From the NCBI GenBank assembly GCA_021464415.1, contig CM038470.1, positions 37,566,099 to 37,630,098 of the forward strand: DNA of 64,000 bases, written 5' to 3'. Origin of the DNA: Lonicera japonica (Eukaryota; Streptophyta; Magnoliopsida; Dipsacales; Caprifoliaceae). The notes under the pieces are model-generated. The model saw only the letters and a list, made by a program, of their open reading frames with translations, ran no database searches and had not been told where the DNA came from. Shown in pieces: positions 1 through 10,241 of the stretch (positions are counted from its first letter, which is position 1; each line of letters begins with the position of its first letter). Position numbers and translations under genes: made by a program.

Positions 1-1737
1 AGCCGAGGCTGCAACGTCTGTACATGTCTCCACACATTGTAAAGGAAATGCGGTGGCACGGAGATAGGACAATAGATGGGGATATTCTGAGACACCCCGC
101 GGACGGGGAAGCATGGCAATATTTTGACAGGACATTTCCCAATTTTGCTTCCGAAGTTAGAAACGTGCGCCTCGGTCTTCTTCCAGTGGTTATCCGACCC
201 TATTTGGAAAAATCGGTTGTTGATCCGCTAAGCGAGCTGTCCAGGTTCTTTCAGATGTTGTGCGCTCGAGAGCTGAAGAAATCGGACGTTCGGCAAATGC
301 AGCAAGATATCGTTATAATTCTTTGCAAGCTTGAGTGCATCTTTCCCCCGGCGTTCTTTACCATAATGGTTCATCTCTGCATCCACCTTCCAGAGCAGGT
401 CCTACTTACCGGTCCAGTACATTTTACGTGGATGTTTCCCATCGAGAGGTAAGTGTAGCTAAGTTTTGGTTTTTTTAAGATACTTGTTATTTAACTGTCT
501 ATATTTTGTACTAACTCCGTAATTTTACAGGCAACTTGGGGAGTACAAGCGGTTTGTAGGCAACCGACGTTATCCTGAGGGGTGTATCACTGAGCGATAC
601 GTTATGCACGAGTGCCTGACGTATATCAGATTATACATGGCTAATGCCCCAGTAGACGAAGTCATCCCCGATGCACCTAAGTGGAACATATCCGTCGTCT
701 CCGAACTTGTTATTACTAAAGGTTACATCCCAGATTACGAACTAACTAGAAAAGAAATTAACTCAGCTCACTGGTGTTTCATGGACAATTGTTGGGAAGC
801 GGAATTGTTCATTAAAGGTCATCGCGATCAACTTATCAGGTCAAATCCAGATGCGACTGACGAAGAGCTAAATGCAAGCTTCATTCCACATTTTCGTCGT
901 TGGGTATGAACTGACGATTAATTTTCCTATATTTACCGCATATGTTTCACCCATATTTCACTGATACTATTCATTGTCACGCAGTTGGCTGAACTTCGAC
1001 GTACAGGGAGTCCTCATTGGCGTCACGAACTGGATGTTCTTGCATACGAGCCTGTGGGTTGCAACGTTTACTCACAGTGCGACGTAAACGGAATCAGCTT
1101 CGTTATGTGGCAACGAGACCAGAATCGGAGGACCCAGAATAACGGAGTGATGGTAGAGGCGGATGGCGTCGCCTACTATGGGGTTCTCGAGGCAGTAGTC
1201 GAACTTATGTACACAGGAGGAATGCCCGTCGTATTGTTTAAGTGTAAATGGTACAACACTGACCCTACAGATCCGGAGAGCACAAAGACAGATCGAGGTC
1301 TTCTATCGGTGAACACTTTTACCAGTTGGTACAAAGATAGTCCATTTATTCTTGCCAAGATGGCAAAACAAGTGTTTTACATAGATGATCCGTATGCTGG
1401 CCCAGGTTGGAAAGTAGTTAATGTTATGTCCCATAGAGGTACGTACAGTGAGAGCACACTTGCAACGGCCAAAACCCCCACCACACAGTATGAAGTAGAC
1501 GAACCCTATCAAGAGCCTCACACGACATACTTTCCTATATCCGGTTTTACCATCGACCTTGGCATTATACCAGAACAATATGCTCCTGATTATAACTCCG
1601 AAAATGATGAGGACGATGAGGATGACGAAGACGACGAGGATGACGAAGACGGATTTAACAATGACATCATCATATCTTCAGGTGACGAGGACGAGGATGA
1701 GGACCAAGGATTTGACGATGATAACGATGATGATTGA
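1..1737 (+). CDS. CACTA TNP2-like transposase, 3' part, internally deleted
   Basis: Three exons fit GT-AG splicing: 1-448 (open at the window edge; the frame runs upstream of the first ATG at 24), 531-903 and 985-1737. Exon 1 starts in the Transposase_21 region, with the family's LRHPADGEAWQYFD and NVRLGL strings. It then passes directly into a DUF4218 domain (DIVIILCKLECIFPPAFF, then HFTWMFPIER). The sequence that normally lies between them, most of the catalytic domain, is missing, yet the frame stays open. Exon 2 finishes DUF4218 (YPEGCITERYVMHECLTY). Exon 3 holds a DUF4216-like domain (YYGVLEAVVELMY, VVLFKCKWYN, FILAKMAKQVFYIDDP) and a long Asp/Glu-rich tail. No premature stops are seen in these exons. 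The family normally binds and cuts CACTA ends; this copy likely lacks cleavage activity. Domain names come from recognition, not a search. Confidence 0.85.
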
Positions 1738-1797
1738 CATCTTCCCCTTTTGTAATTGAACAGAATGTTATTTCTGTATGTAATATTATTTTGTATG

Positions 1798-1984
1798 TTT
1801 ATTTTTAGTTTTTTGTAAAAGTAAACTTTTGTACAATAATGAGTAGTAGCAGCAGCAGGAGCAGGAGGGGGAGGAGGAGTAGCAGTAGTAATTTATTTTT
1901 AATTTTTTGTAAAAGTAAACTTTTGTACAATAATAAGTAGTAGCAGTAGTAGTAGCAGTAGCAGCAGCAGCAGCAGCAGCAGTA

Positions 1985-2041
<57 letters not shown>

Positions 2042-2071
2042 GTAGTAGTAGTAGTAGTAGTAGTTGTAGTA

Positions 2072-2149
<78 letters not shown>

Positions 2150-2170
2150 ATAATAATAATAATAATAGTT

Positions 2171-2224
<54 letters not shown>

Positions 2225-2239
2225 GTAGTAGTAGTAGTA

Positions 2240-2278
<39 letters not shown>

Positions 2279-2281
2279 GTT

Positions 2282-2314
<33 letters not shown>

Positions 2315-2317
2315 GTT

Positions 2318-2370
<53 letters not shown>
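1798..2370. repeat. Compound trinucleotide microsatellite with duplicated lead-in
   Basis: A segment of about 50 bp (containing TTTTTTGTAAAAGTAAAC) occurs at 1799-1850 and again at 1892-1944, each followed by AGTAGTAGC-type triplets. From about 1939 to 2370 the sequence is almost pure trinucleotide repeat, alternating blocks of AAT, AGT and AGC with occasional TGT. It lies just past the stop codon of the first CACTA gene, probably in its 3' flank. The long minus-strand reading frames here (poly-Tyr, poly-Ile) are artefacts of the triplet period. Confidence 0.95.
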
Positions 2371-2371
<1 letters not shown>

Positions 2372-2459
2372 TGCTCCGTTAGCGACGTACAAGTCAGTAT
2401 GCGTCTCTTAAATACATTTTCCCTCCTCAATTTTCACCAAAATTTTAAAATTTCGCGCT

Positions 2460-2512
2460 CACTTAGGCGACGTACATTGAAATGTCCATCTCCTAAAGTT
2501 GTGGTATAAATA
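2460..2512 (+). promoter_or_regulatory. Putative promoter of the second CACTA gene
   Basis: A TATA box (TATAAATA, 2505-2512) lies about 30 bp downstream of CACTTAGGCGACGTAC (2460-2475). The same 16 bases occur exactly at 7978-7993, at the start of the element's subterminal repeat array. Downstream sequence turns CT-rich (about 2535-2780), like a plant 5' UTR. In En/Spm the TNPA protein binds subterminal motifs and acts on the element's promoter; a similar role here is inference. Confidence 0.55.
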
Positions 2513-2534
2513 CTAAAATTCCACTCCCCTCTCT

Positions 2535-2899
2535 CACTTTCTTCTCAAATCCCTAACCCCTCAAAACCCTAACACCCGCAGCTAACGCAGAAGCACACCC
2601 ACACAAGCCATTTAGAACCCTAGTTTTTCCCTCTCTCTCTCTCTCTCTTTCCCTCTCTCTCCCTCTCTCTCGTTTCTGTCTCTAATCGCACCACCCATCT
2701 CGTTTCTCTCTCTATCGCACCCCCCCTCTCTCTCTCTCTTATATTTTCTCTGTTATCTCATCCCCTTTCTTCTCCACAAAGCAGATATATACTAAAAAGA
2801 TAGTCCATCTATCACATATCTCATCTTCCTCGGAGAACCAATGATCCCCTGCTCTCATCTTCCTCGGAGAACTAACGATCCCCTGCTCTCATCTTCCAA
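2535..2899 (+). other. Likely 5' UTR exon of the second CACTA gene
   Basis: This CT-rich leader contains (CT)n blocks and, at about 2818-2897, two full copies and one partial copy of a 34-bp unit beginning CTCATCTTCCTCGGAGAAC. It ends in CAA|GTAAGA (donor GT at 2900), a good splice donor. The matching acceptor may be TTCTACAG just before 5007, which would make 2900-5006 one intron of about 2.1 kb. No long open frame is present, so I read it as untranslated. Transcription is not shown. Confidence 0.45.
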
Positions 2900-5006
2900 G
2901 TAAGATCCCCTGTTCTCAACCATTTCTCTCAAGATTAATGTACTGTGTTGGGTCTTATTTTATAATTACTCTAAAAAATTAGCTATGCATGGTTATTATT
3001 CATATTTTATTTATGTGCCTCGGAAAATTATTAAAGATGGAATGAATTCTTTTTGGGTTCAAACACGGGTCTATTGTTTATATAATACATATATACAATC
3101 ATAGCTGCAAGTGGCGATGAATAATGATGGACAATAATAGAATAATTAGGTAAGTGGTGGAGAGAATAATAACGATAGCTAATGACTCAAACTTTAGAGA
3201 GACAGAGAGGGGGGCTAGCCGTGGGGTGTGGAGGCCAGGTGTTTAATTAAAAAATTGTATTGGGTATTAAAAGTAGTTAGCAATGAGAGGTGTTTAATTA
3301 AAAAATTGCTTCGGGTTTTTGTGACTTAATTATCTGCTTGAAATCCCCATTCTTTGTTTGATTTGTAGAGGGTTCTGTAGCTTGAAATTTGTCAACAATG
3401 TAAATATTGTCTTTACTAAAGTCTTTGTAGAATGGAATTGTTGTAATTGGATTAGTTTATAGATTTTTCTTTAGAGCTAGTTTAAAATTGAGCCAATTAG
3501 GTACAAGGGCTCATTCTAATATTGTAGCATTTAACTTAAGATTTTGAATAGATGAACTGTTGTAAGACTTTCCTATTTTGGTTTTAGAGAGCCTTTTTCT
3601 TTTTTTCTTTTTTTGTGTGGGTTCCTAAATACTCCTTAGAACCGGCTAGGGATAATGTGGTGGAACAGATTATATTCCTTTTTTGTCTGTTACATCTCGG
3701 TAAATAAAAAGATTTATAACTTGTGCAAGAGGTATATTTAAACACACATCAGAATAAGGCTCAAAAGGTGTGTGTTGTATGCAATAATATAGCAGCAGAG
3801 TCATATATATCTCAGGGAGCTTAGCTTGAGAAGACGAAGCTCTCTGGCGAAGAAGCCCTTACCTTACTTAAAAACAAGGGCCATAGCGGATTTGAAATCA
3901 TTGTAGACGAAAAACCTCTAGTCTAGATGAGTAATATTCTATTTTAGATGCTGGATTTTTATCACACAAAAGCTGAATAATGTCTAGATGAGTAATATTC
4001 TAGTCTAGATGAAAAACCGCATTGTAGGTTACAAAACTCAACCACTGTGGATGTTCTAAAAATTCTGCATCTTCTTTCCTTTTCTTCCCAAAATAAGAAT
4101 AATGAAAGAATGAAATATATAGGGTGAGCAAGCAAAGGCAGCATTATACACAGTCACTGAGCCACACACGTTTTAAATTTATACACACATTGACACACAC
4201 ACACACACACATACAAAGCCACAAAGCAATTATCTAGAGACCGGCAGACTGCTGGCAGCTCACACACGCACACAGCAGCACACGCAGCACACAGCACACA
4301 ACACACAGCAGCACACACAGCACACAGCACACAGCACACAGCAGCAGCACACAGCAGCAGCGCACAGCACACAGCAGCACACACTGCACACAGCACACAG
4401 CAGCGCACAGCAGCGCACACAGCACACTCAGGCACTCAGCAGTATTTAATTTATATTAGAGTAACTTATATTAGATTGAATGGAAAAGAATATTATATTA
4501 GATTGAATGGAAAAGAATATTATATTAGAGTATTCATATATTATTTAATAGGACATTTAACTTTGCTCATCCTAGAAAAATAGTACCAAGTATTTGGTAT
4601 ATTGTTTGTGTACTTGTGTAAAACCATTATCACTGGCCGGGGAGGAATTTTTTCCAGGGAAAGCAAGGGATTTTGTTTGCACCACTAGTTAAATAGGAAA
4701 AATAATATATGCTGAAATCATAGATAATGCAAATTATCTGACCAAATTAAGATTGTAGTATAGTTGGAAGTACTTGTTATAGCATTTAATTTATCAAAAT
4801 TTGTCCCACATTAATGTTTTTTTCTTCATCATCTCTTAAGTGCGCTTATTGTAAATTTATATGAAAGCATATATAAATGTTGAATATATATGGGTTTTAG
4901 GCAACATTAACATAATACTACTAGTCACTTTTCTCTCTGTATCTTCTTTATTTATTTTTGTATTGGCTCATTTCATTTCCTTTAATTATAATTATTTAGT
5001 TCTACA
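2900..5006 (+). other. Probable long intron, no gene seen
   Basis: This is AT-rich sequence between the proposed leader exon and the first coding exon of the TNPA-like gene. It contains a CA/CAG-rich microsatellite (about 4185-4440) and a short direct duplication (TATTAGATTGAATGGAAAAG, 4468 and again near 4494). I see no conserved protein or terminal repeat of an inserted element. Confidence 0.35.
4185..4440. repeat. CA / CACAGCAG low-complexity tract
   Basis: (CA)n at about 4185-4212 is followed by irregular ACACAGCAGCAC units to 4440. The Cys/Ala-rich minus-strand frames are products of this simple sequence. Confidence 0.9.
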
Positions 5007-7697
5007 GATATTAGATTATGCCTCCCAAGAGGAGACATCCCTCGTCTGCGGTTGCACTCGCTTCTCTGCCGAGGTCGCTGTACAGCGCTTTGCGCCTACA
5101 GCAACTCCCACAGGAGCTCCAGAGGATGACGCTGCACCGCCTCCATTGGAGATACTGGGTGCTATTGCAGCTCCGACTGCTACAGAGCAGTCGACTGCCG
5201 CGAGCACCGCCACCACCGGGCGCTCGCTTCCTCGTAGCATTCGCTGCAAGAGTAGAGGTGATTATCAATGTTTTAAAAGGCAAAAGGCGAGTTTGAGGCG
5301 TTTGGCCCGGACGAGGTGAGGCGTAAGTTTCGAGGCGTATTGAGGCGTAAGCCTCATTTTTATTTTATTTTTGTCTAATAAAATCACAAAAAACATAAAT
5401 TAAATTACTTTATATATATATATATATATTAAATTACATTATGTAGCAAAATTTTAACTAAATGTATTATTTATTTATTTTTGGTTACTTTTCAAAATAT
5501 TAAATATCATTTAAATAAGTAACAATTTGTTTTTAAAAAAGAAAGAGAGTAATTTGCTCTAAAAAAGAAAGAAAAGAAAGAGCACATCTCACAAATTTAA
5601 GGGACCCATGGTAAATATTTTAAATGACCAAGGACACACAAGTCATTTTGGTCTTTATAAAAACCTAAATATAAAAAATATCTTATAACGTCTTCTCCAT
5701 TTGAGAATATACGACAGCAGCCACTCTCTTCTCCTCTCTCCCATCTGCACATCCCTCTCTTCTTCAAAATTCACCACTGCCATCAAGATTGGAGCTTCCC
5801 TCCTTGAAACTCTCTATTCCGGGTAAGTCTCCTCCCTTCTCTGGTCTCTCTCAATCTCATTTCTTCTCCTTCGTTCTTCCATTTTAACCTAGCTACTGCT
5901 ACTTTTTCTTCTTCCACCGTGAAACCCTACCTGAGCAGAATGTCTCTCTCTTTCTCTCACTGCACTCACTGCAGAACGCCTCAAACGCCTCGAGGCCTAT
6001 GCCTCAGACACGCCTCAGACAGAAGAGGCGTAAGCCTCAGAAATTGGTCAAAAATTCACGCCTCGGAGCGTTTTTCTCTCGCCTCGCCTTGAGGCGCGCC
6101 TCGAGGCATGCGCCTCAAACGCCTTTTAAAACACTGGTGATTATATACATCTTTAATATTTTTTTTCTATTTTTTTGCTTTATAATACTAAAAATGTTAC
6201 TAATTATAATGTATGTTTTATCCTATAGGTGACTTGGCCTCCACTAAAAATGTTACTAATTATAATGTATGTTTTATCCTATAGGTGACTTGGCCTCCAC
6301 TTCCACTTCCACTTCCACTTCCACTTCCACCTCCTCCACTCGCACCCGTGGCATATGCGTGTGTAAGAAGACACACGAGGAGGTGCGGAAGAAGGGGAAG
6401 AAGATTACTTTTCCCTGGTCGGACGAGCTCAAGCTACCGTCGGACGAGCAATATCAGGGTCGCCTCTCACGCGACATAGGCAGTATAGTGAGGGACTCTG
6501 TCCCCATGAGGTCGGCTTCATATTGGGAGCTGCCTCAAGAGGACCAGATGATTGTTTTCAACAATATCTACGTAAGTACTGATATAGTTACTTCTATTTT
6601 TTTATTATTTGCGTGTATATTCAATGTGTTTGACTTATCTATGTTGTTTTTCTTTTGTAGACCTACTATGACATCAGCCCCGAGCATGATGCGCTATTCC
6701 ACTACATCCAGACATTAGCAGCTAAGCGCTACAAAGGTTGGATGTCGGATTGTAGGTCCCACTTTGAGACATACGGTTCGGAGATTCCACTTGAGTTCGT
6801 CCACCGTGTGGAGCAGTGGACGTGGCTGACGGAGCACTTTTCGACCGAGGAGGATAAGGTAAATATTGTCTGTCATTTGCATCTATCTTATTAGTATTAT
6901 TACTATTGCTATTGCTATTGCTATTGCTATTGCTATTGCTATTGCTATTGTTATTACTATTATTATTACTATTATTTTTATTTTTATTATCGTCATTTCA
7001 AATTCATTTTGAATTTTTACTAACTTTAAAGTTCGCATTGCAGGCCCTATCTCAGAGAATGAAGGAGATTCGGGCGTCTCAGAATAAGGTGGATCACACC
7101 TCAGGACCGGTGCCCTTTGCCTACCGAGCGAAGAAGCTGAAGGAAAATGGGGATAAAGCCCATATTCTGAATGCCTGGGCGGACGCCTATGTGAAGAACG
7201 CCCCGGATAAAGCGGTAAGAGTTTATTAATTGTTTGTTGATTTATTATTGTTTATAGTATAATATTGAATTACTAATTAATTGTTGGCTCTTGTTGTTTA
7301 TTTGTACAATGCGATGAGGTCCGCGGCGAAAGCTTCCATCGCCTCCTTCGAATCCTCGAATCCCACGCCGTCGCCTGTGGAAGACGGCTCGGACCCGATT
7401 CAGTCGACATCGATCGTCCTCCCTCTCCAGACACAGCTCGAGGTTCTTCAGGGAGAGGTTGGTGTTCGAAGAGGGACGGTCATCCGCGGCATGGGGTCAG
7501 GGTATAGGAGGGACCCACAGACGAGAGGCGAAGCGCGGCCGGTGTCTGCGAACAACGGGAATCTCCTGTCCACCGTCGAAAAGCTGATGGAAGCCAACGA
7601 AGGGCTCCAACGGGATATGGCCAACTTGCAACGTCAAGTCCTTGAGCTTCTTCGACGGGATACTCCCGGTGGTTCCTTTACCGACCAACAGCCATAG
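5007..7697 (+). CDS. CACTA second gene, TNPA-like / Transposase_24, disrupted
   Basis: Exons inferred from GT-AG sites: 5007-5257 (ATG 5018, starts MPPKRRHPSSAV), 6285-6571, 6661-6858, 7044-7214 and about 7312-7697. Exons 2-4 join in phase. They contain a Ser/Thr repeat tract, a Lys/Arg-rich stretch (KKTHEEVRKKGKK), PWSDELKLP, and, in exons 3-4, a Transposase_24-like part (RMKEIRASQNKVDHTSGPVP then AYRAKKLKENG). The last exon has RGMGSGYRRDP and ends in a predicted coiled coil (about VEKLMEANEGLQRDMANLQ). The phase entering exon 2 fits the frame one base off ATG 5018, so exon 1 probably has a 1-bp indel. The start of the last exon also fits two frames. The family binds subterminal repeats. 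A hAT element sits in intron 1, and the exon 2 acceptor is duplicated. Confidence 0.65.
5266..6136. mobile_element. Non-autonomous hAT element (871 bp) with 8-bp TSD
   Basis: The ends are inverted repeats: CAATGTTTTAAAAGGC on the left and the reverse complement of CAGTGTTTTAAAAGGC on the right. Both run on into GGCG/GAGGCG-rich subterminal sequence. The flanks are the perfect 8-bp duplication GTGATTAT (5258-5265 and 6137-6144), the target-site length of hAT. There is no transposase; the interior is AT-rich with CT-rich blocks. It lies exactly at the predicted donor of intron 1 of the TNPA-like gene, and the TSD itself begins with that GT. Confidence 0.92.
6187..6298. repeat. 56-bp tandem duplication spanning a splice acceptor
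   Basis: The unit 6187-6242 is repeated at 6243-6298. Each copy contains the polypyrimidine stretch and acceptor (TTTTATCCTATAG) plus the first bases of the following exon (GTGACTTGGCCTCC). The exon therefore has two candidate acceptors. Confidence 0.93.
6902..6973. repeat. (CTATTG)n microsatellite in an intron
   Basis: Consecutive TATTGC/CTATTG hexamers decay into TTATTACTA triplets, within the intron between the third and fourth coding exons of the TNPA-like gene. The poly-Leu frame across it is not coding. Confidence 0.9.
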
Positions 7698-7977
7698 GCA
7701 TTTATTTTACTTTATTTTTGTACTTGAATGCTGAATATTTTTATGAACATTGAACTTTTTTTTATCTTGTATATATTTTGATATTTTAGATCTTATGTAA
7801 ATATAATTCTAAATTTTATTAGATAATGAGAATGATATGTTTGTGAACTAGTGTGTATTATAATTATTAGCTTGGGATTACAGCTCGTGATATAAAGTGC
7901 AGGTTTTTGTGTTTAAAATGCAGTTTCGACTGAAGGGATTCTTGTAATTTTCAACAATTTTGTCAAATATGAGTTTT

Positions 7978-8625
7978 CACTTAGGCGACGTACCTAAACT
8001 ATGTACGTCGCATAGTTTTCCCACTTAGGCGACAAACACAAAAATGGTACGTCACCTTAGATATACTTTAGGCGACGAACATAAAAGAGTAAGTCGCATA
8101 AAAGATACTTATATGTGATGAACATAAGAAGGTTACGTCACCTTAGATGTACCTTTAGGCGACGAACATAAAAGAGCACGTCGCATAAAAGACTTATAGG
8201 TGACGAACCTAAAAAGGGTACGTCACCTAAAGATATATCTTAGGCGACAAACATAAATAGTACGTCTCATAAAAGATAATCATAGGTGACAAACATAAAA
8301 AGGTACGTCGCTTAAGTGTAAAACATATGTGACGGACAAGTGAATCTTAGGCGACAGGTTATACGTACGTCACCTAAGTGATACTTAGGTGACGTACAAT
8401 GTGCACGTCGCATATGGATCACTTAGGTGACGTACACATTGTACGTCACCTAAGTTTTACTTAGGTGACGCGCCTTTATTTGTTCGTCGCCTAAACTATA
8501 TGCCACGCAACTTAGGTGACGGAGCTTAGGTGACACTTGGTTCGTCGCTTAAACCTTAGGTGACGTACAAACTTTACTTAAGCGACGTACAGTGTACGTC
8601 ACCTAAACTCCCGCTGGGCATAGTG
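7978..8625. repeat. CACTA subterminal repeat array and right terminal repeat
   Basis: More than a dozen variants of CTTAGGCGACGTAC / CTTAGGTGACGTAC occur in both orientations, several as inverted pairs (for example ACTTAGGTGACG at about 8422 facing CGTCACCTAAGT at about 8444). The array ends in the terminal repeat GGGCATAGTG (8616-8625). Such arrays bind the TNPA-class protein in known CACTA elements. The start of the array follows the stop of the second gene by about 280 bp, which holds its 3' UTR. Confidence 0.9.
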
Positions 8626-9966
8626 TCTCTCTACTAAAGATCCAAGAGAAACTATCCCCTTTGTCCATTGGAAAATAGTCACTCTTGTATAAAATACGAT
8701 TTTCTAGGAGATAGTGATTTATACCACTTTTTAGCCTCCAAGCTAGCTATCAAAATAGGGGAGGTGTCATAAAAGACAAAGCAAGCCATCTAGATTAATT
8801 TTGGCTTGAGCTAGATGGATCCAAGTGATGGGAGAAATTCCTTGATTGATCTAGCAAAAAGCTAGATAGATCCAACTCTTGTTGTCAACCCTTGATAGAT
8901 CAAGGAATGAGCTTGATTGATCCAACTATTTGACTTTTCCTTGACTTTTTGCTTTAAAGGCCAAAAATTGCTTGGTTGATCATTCTTCTTGTACTCAATA
9001 AATTCATCAAGATCTAAAGGCAATAAAATAAACACAAAAATGCCTTTCCAAGCAATGTTAAATACAAAATATGCTACGAGACTAATCGCGAGACAAATTA
9101 GCAAACTGAATAGTTTTAGAGAGTTAAACGTGTCAAACGACTCCGAAAAAGAGCATATTAATGACAATATTATGCGTTTATCAGTATGGAAAGAAATGAC
9201 ATTTAAATTTTTAGGGAATTGAAGTGCACCATATTATAACTGTTAGATCAGATAGTAATAGAATAATTGTAGTTCAAGAGTCGAAGTATGCTGATAAAAA
9301 CATTTCAGAAGTGAGGCATTATTGCAAGAATTAGAGGCAGTCTCTACAATAAGGGAGAAACCTCCAAAAATAAGATTGTGCCACTTGGTACTCTTTTGGT
9401 TTGAGTTTTTGTCGTTCAATTTCGGAATCTTAAATTGGTAAATTCACACAAGGGGTCTTTTAGTTCAATGTCAACGGGCTGAATTATAAGTTGACTAGAG
9501 TCAAATATTCCTTGCAAAATTACTATTTCGGGTCAGGAACGGATAAAAAAAATTGAACCAAACGATAACAATGATAGAAGAGTATCTTGTTGCTTTGTGT
9601 TAGTGTTTCGAATTTGTAGTCTGGCTATTTAAAGAGACTGTTGTAGCCTCATGTGTATTGAATTGAGTTCATTGGTTTCGTTTTGTTAATGTTTACTAAC
9701 ACGGCCTAAGCGCTCATAATCCAAGTGTAAAAAGAATGACGGATTTTGCAGAAGATGAAATCCTAAAATCTTTCTGTCAAGTAGTCTTAAACACACAGTA
9801 AGTGCATAGAATACTTCAAAATTTGGAATATCAATGCTTGAACCCAAACATGGGAAAAAAAAAGTTAAGCTTATTCAAATTGCATTAAATTCTATTTTTT
9901 TGAAAAAGTTTAGATAAGATGGTATAATCATATCATAATTCAAATTAAAAGCTTAAACTTCAATTT
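8626..9966. other. AT-rich intergenic DNA, no supported gene
   Basis: It holds diverged short repeats of a GATCTAG/GATTGATC type (about 8790-8930) and a 77-codon plus-strand frame at 8989-9222 that I do not recognise. No terminal repeats or RNA genes are seen. Confidence 0.5.
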
Positions 9967-10167
9967 GGTGGGGCATGTCAAACCATTGCAATAGTGCAAG
10001 ACAAAGACAACACTTGTAAACCCCAATAGCAAACTATTTTAGTGAACCAAGATATTAAACTTAAAAAAAATTAATTTTATAGTATTGGACAATGACCCAC
10101 GTATCAAATATTAAACTAATAAGAATAATACTACACTAGATCTTAGCCAAAAGACCAAGAAAGGTAT
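9967..10167 (-). ncRNA. U2: U2 spliceosomal snRNA, diverged copy or pseudogene
   Basis: Read on the minus strand from 10167, the sequence begins ATACCTTTCTTGGTCTTTTG and continues GCTAAGATCTAGTGTAGTA, matching the plant U2 5' end. The branch-point recognition sequence GTAGTA is kept at about nt 34-39 (10134-10129). TTAGTTTAATATTTGATACG corresponds to stem-loop II, AATTTTTTTT to the Sm site region, and CAAGTGTTG...CTTGCACTATTGCAA to the 3' stem-loops. The length of about 201 nt is close to the usual 196 or so. Changes from the plant consensus as I recall it (TCTGT to TAT after GTAGTA, and several stem changes) suggest a pseudogene or a divergent variant. Promoter elements lie at the expected distance upstream, so it arose from a gene copy and not from a retrotransposed RNA. 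Confidence 0.85.
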
Positions 10168-10191
10168 GATTTCAATCATCTCTTCAATTTT

Positions 10192-10241
10192 CTTTTATAA
10201 AGGTTTTACTCAGCATTCTTTCTGTCCCACCAATGTGGGTT
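10192..10241 (-). promoter_or_regulatory. Plant snRNA-type USE and TATA elements for the U2 copy
   Basis: On the minus strand, AACCCACATTG (10241-10231) resembles the plant upstream sequence element RTCCCACATCG. CCTTTATAAAAG lies at about 10204-10192, some 25-37 bp upstream of the U2 start. The spacing of roughly 30 bp or a little more between USE and TATA fits the Pol II arrangement known for plant U2 genes. The USE differs from consensus at two positions. Confidence 0.6.

Larger units (their letters stand above)
1..8625 (+). mobile_element. CACTA (En/Spm) DNA transposon, right part
   Basis: Two plus-strand transposase genes (1-1737 and about 5007-7697) are followed by a subterminal repeat array and an end that reads GGGCATAGTG at 8616-8625. 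On the minus strand this is CACTATGCCC, the CACTA terminus that defines the superfamily. The left end lies outside the window. The next three bases, TCT (8626-8628), would be one half of the expected 3-bp target duplication but cannot be checked here. The TNP2-like then TNPA-like gene order is usual for plant CACTA elements. The element carries a hAT insertion, microsatellites and a deletion in its first gene, so it is probably not autonomous. Confidence 0.88.

Noticed and set aside
1786..2430. Minus-strand frames of about 200 codons rich in Ile, Thr or Tyr
   Set aside because: They are produced by AAT/AGT triplet repeats; all three-base periods stay open and there is no coding signal.
4154..4435. 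Cys/Ala/Val-rich minus-strand frames
   Set aside because: They come from the CACAGCAG microsatellite and overlap in several frames.
7978..8608. CRISPR-like array
   Set aside because: The repeats are diverged, occur in both orientations and have irregular spacing; they are CACTA subterminal repeats in plant DNA.
8989..9222. 77-codon plus-strand frame as a gene
   Set aside because: No motif, no splice context, and the opposite strand is also open; likely chance.
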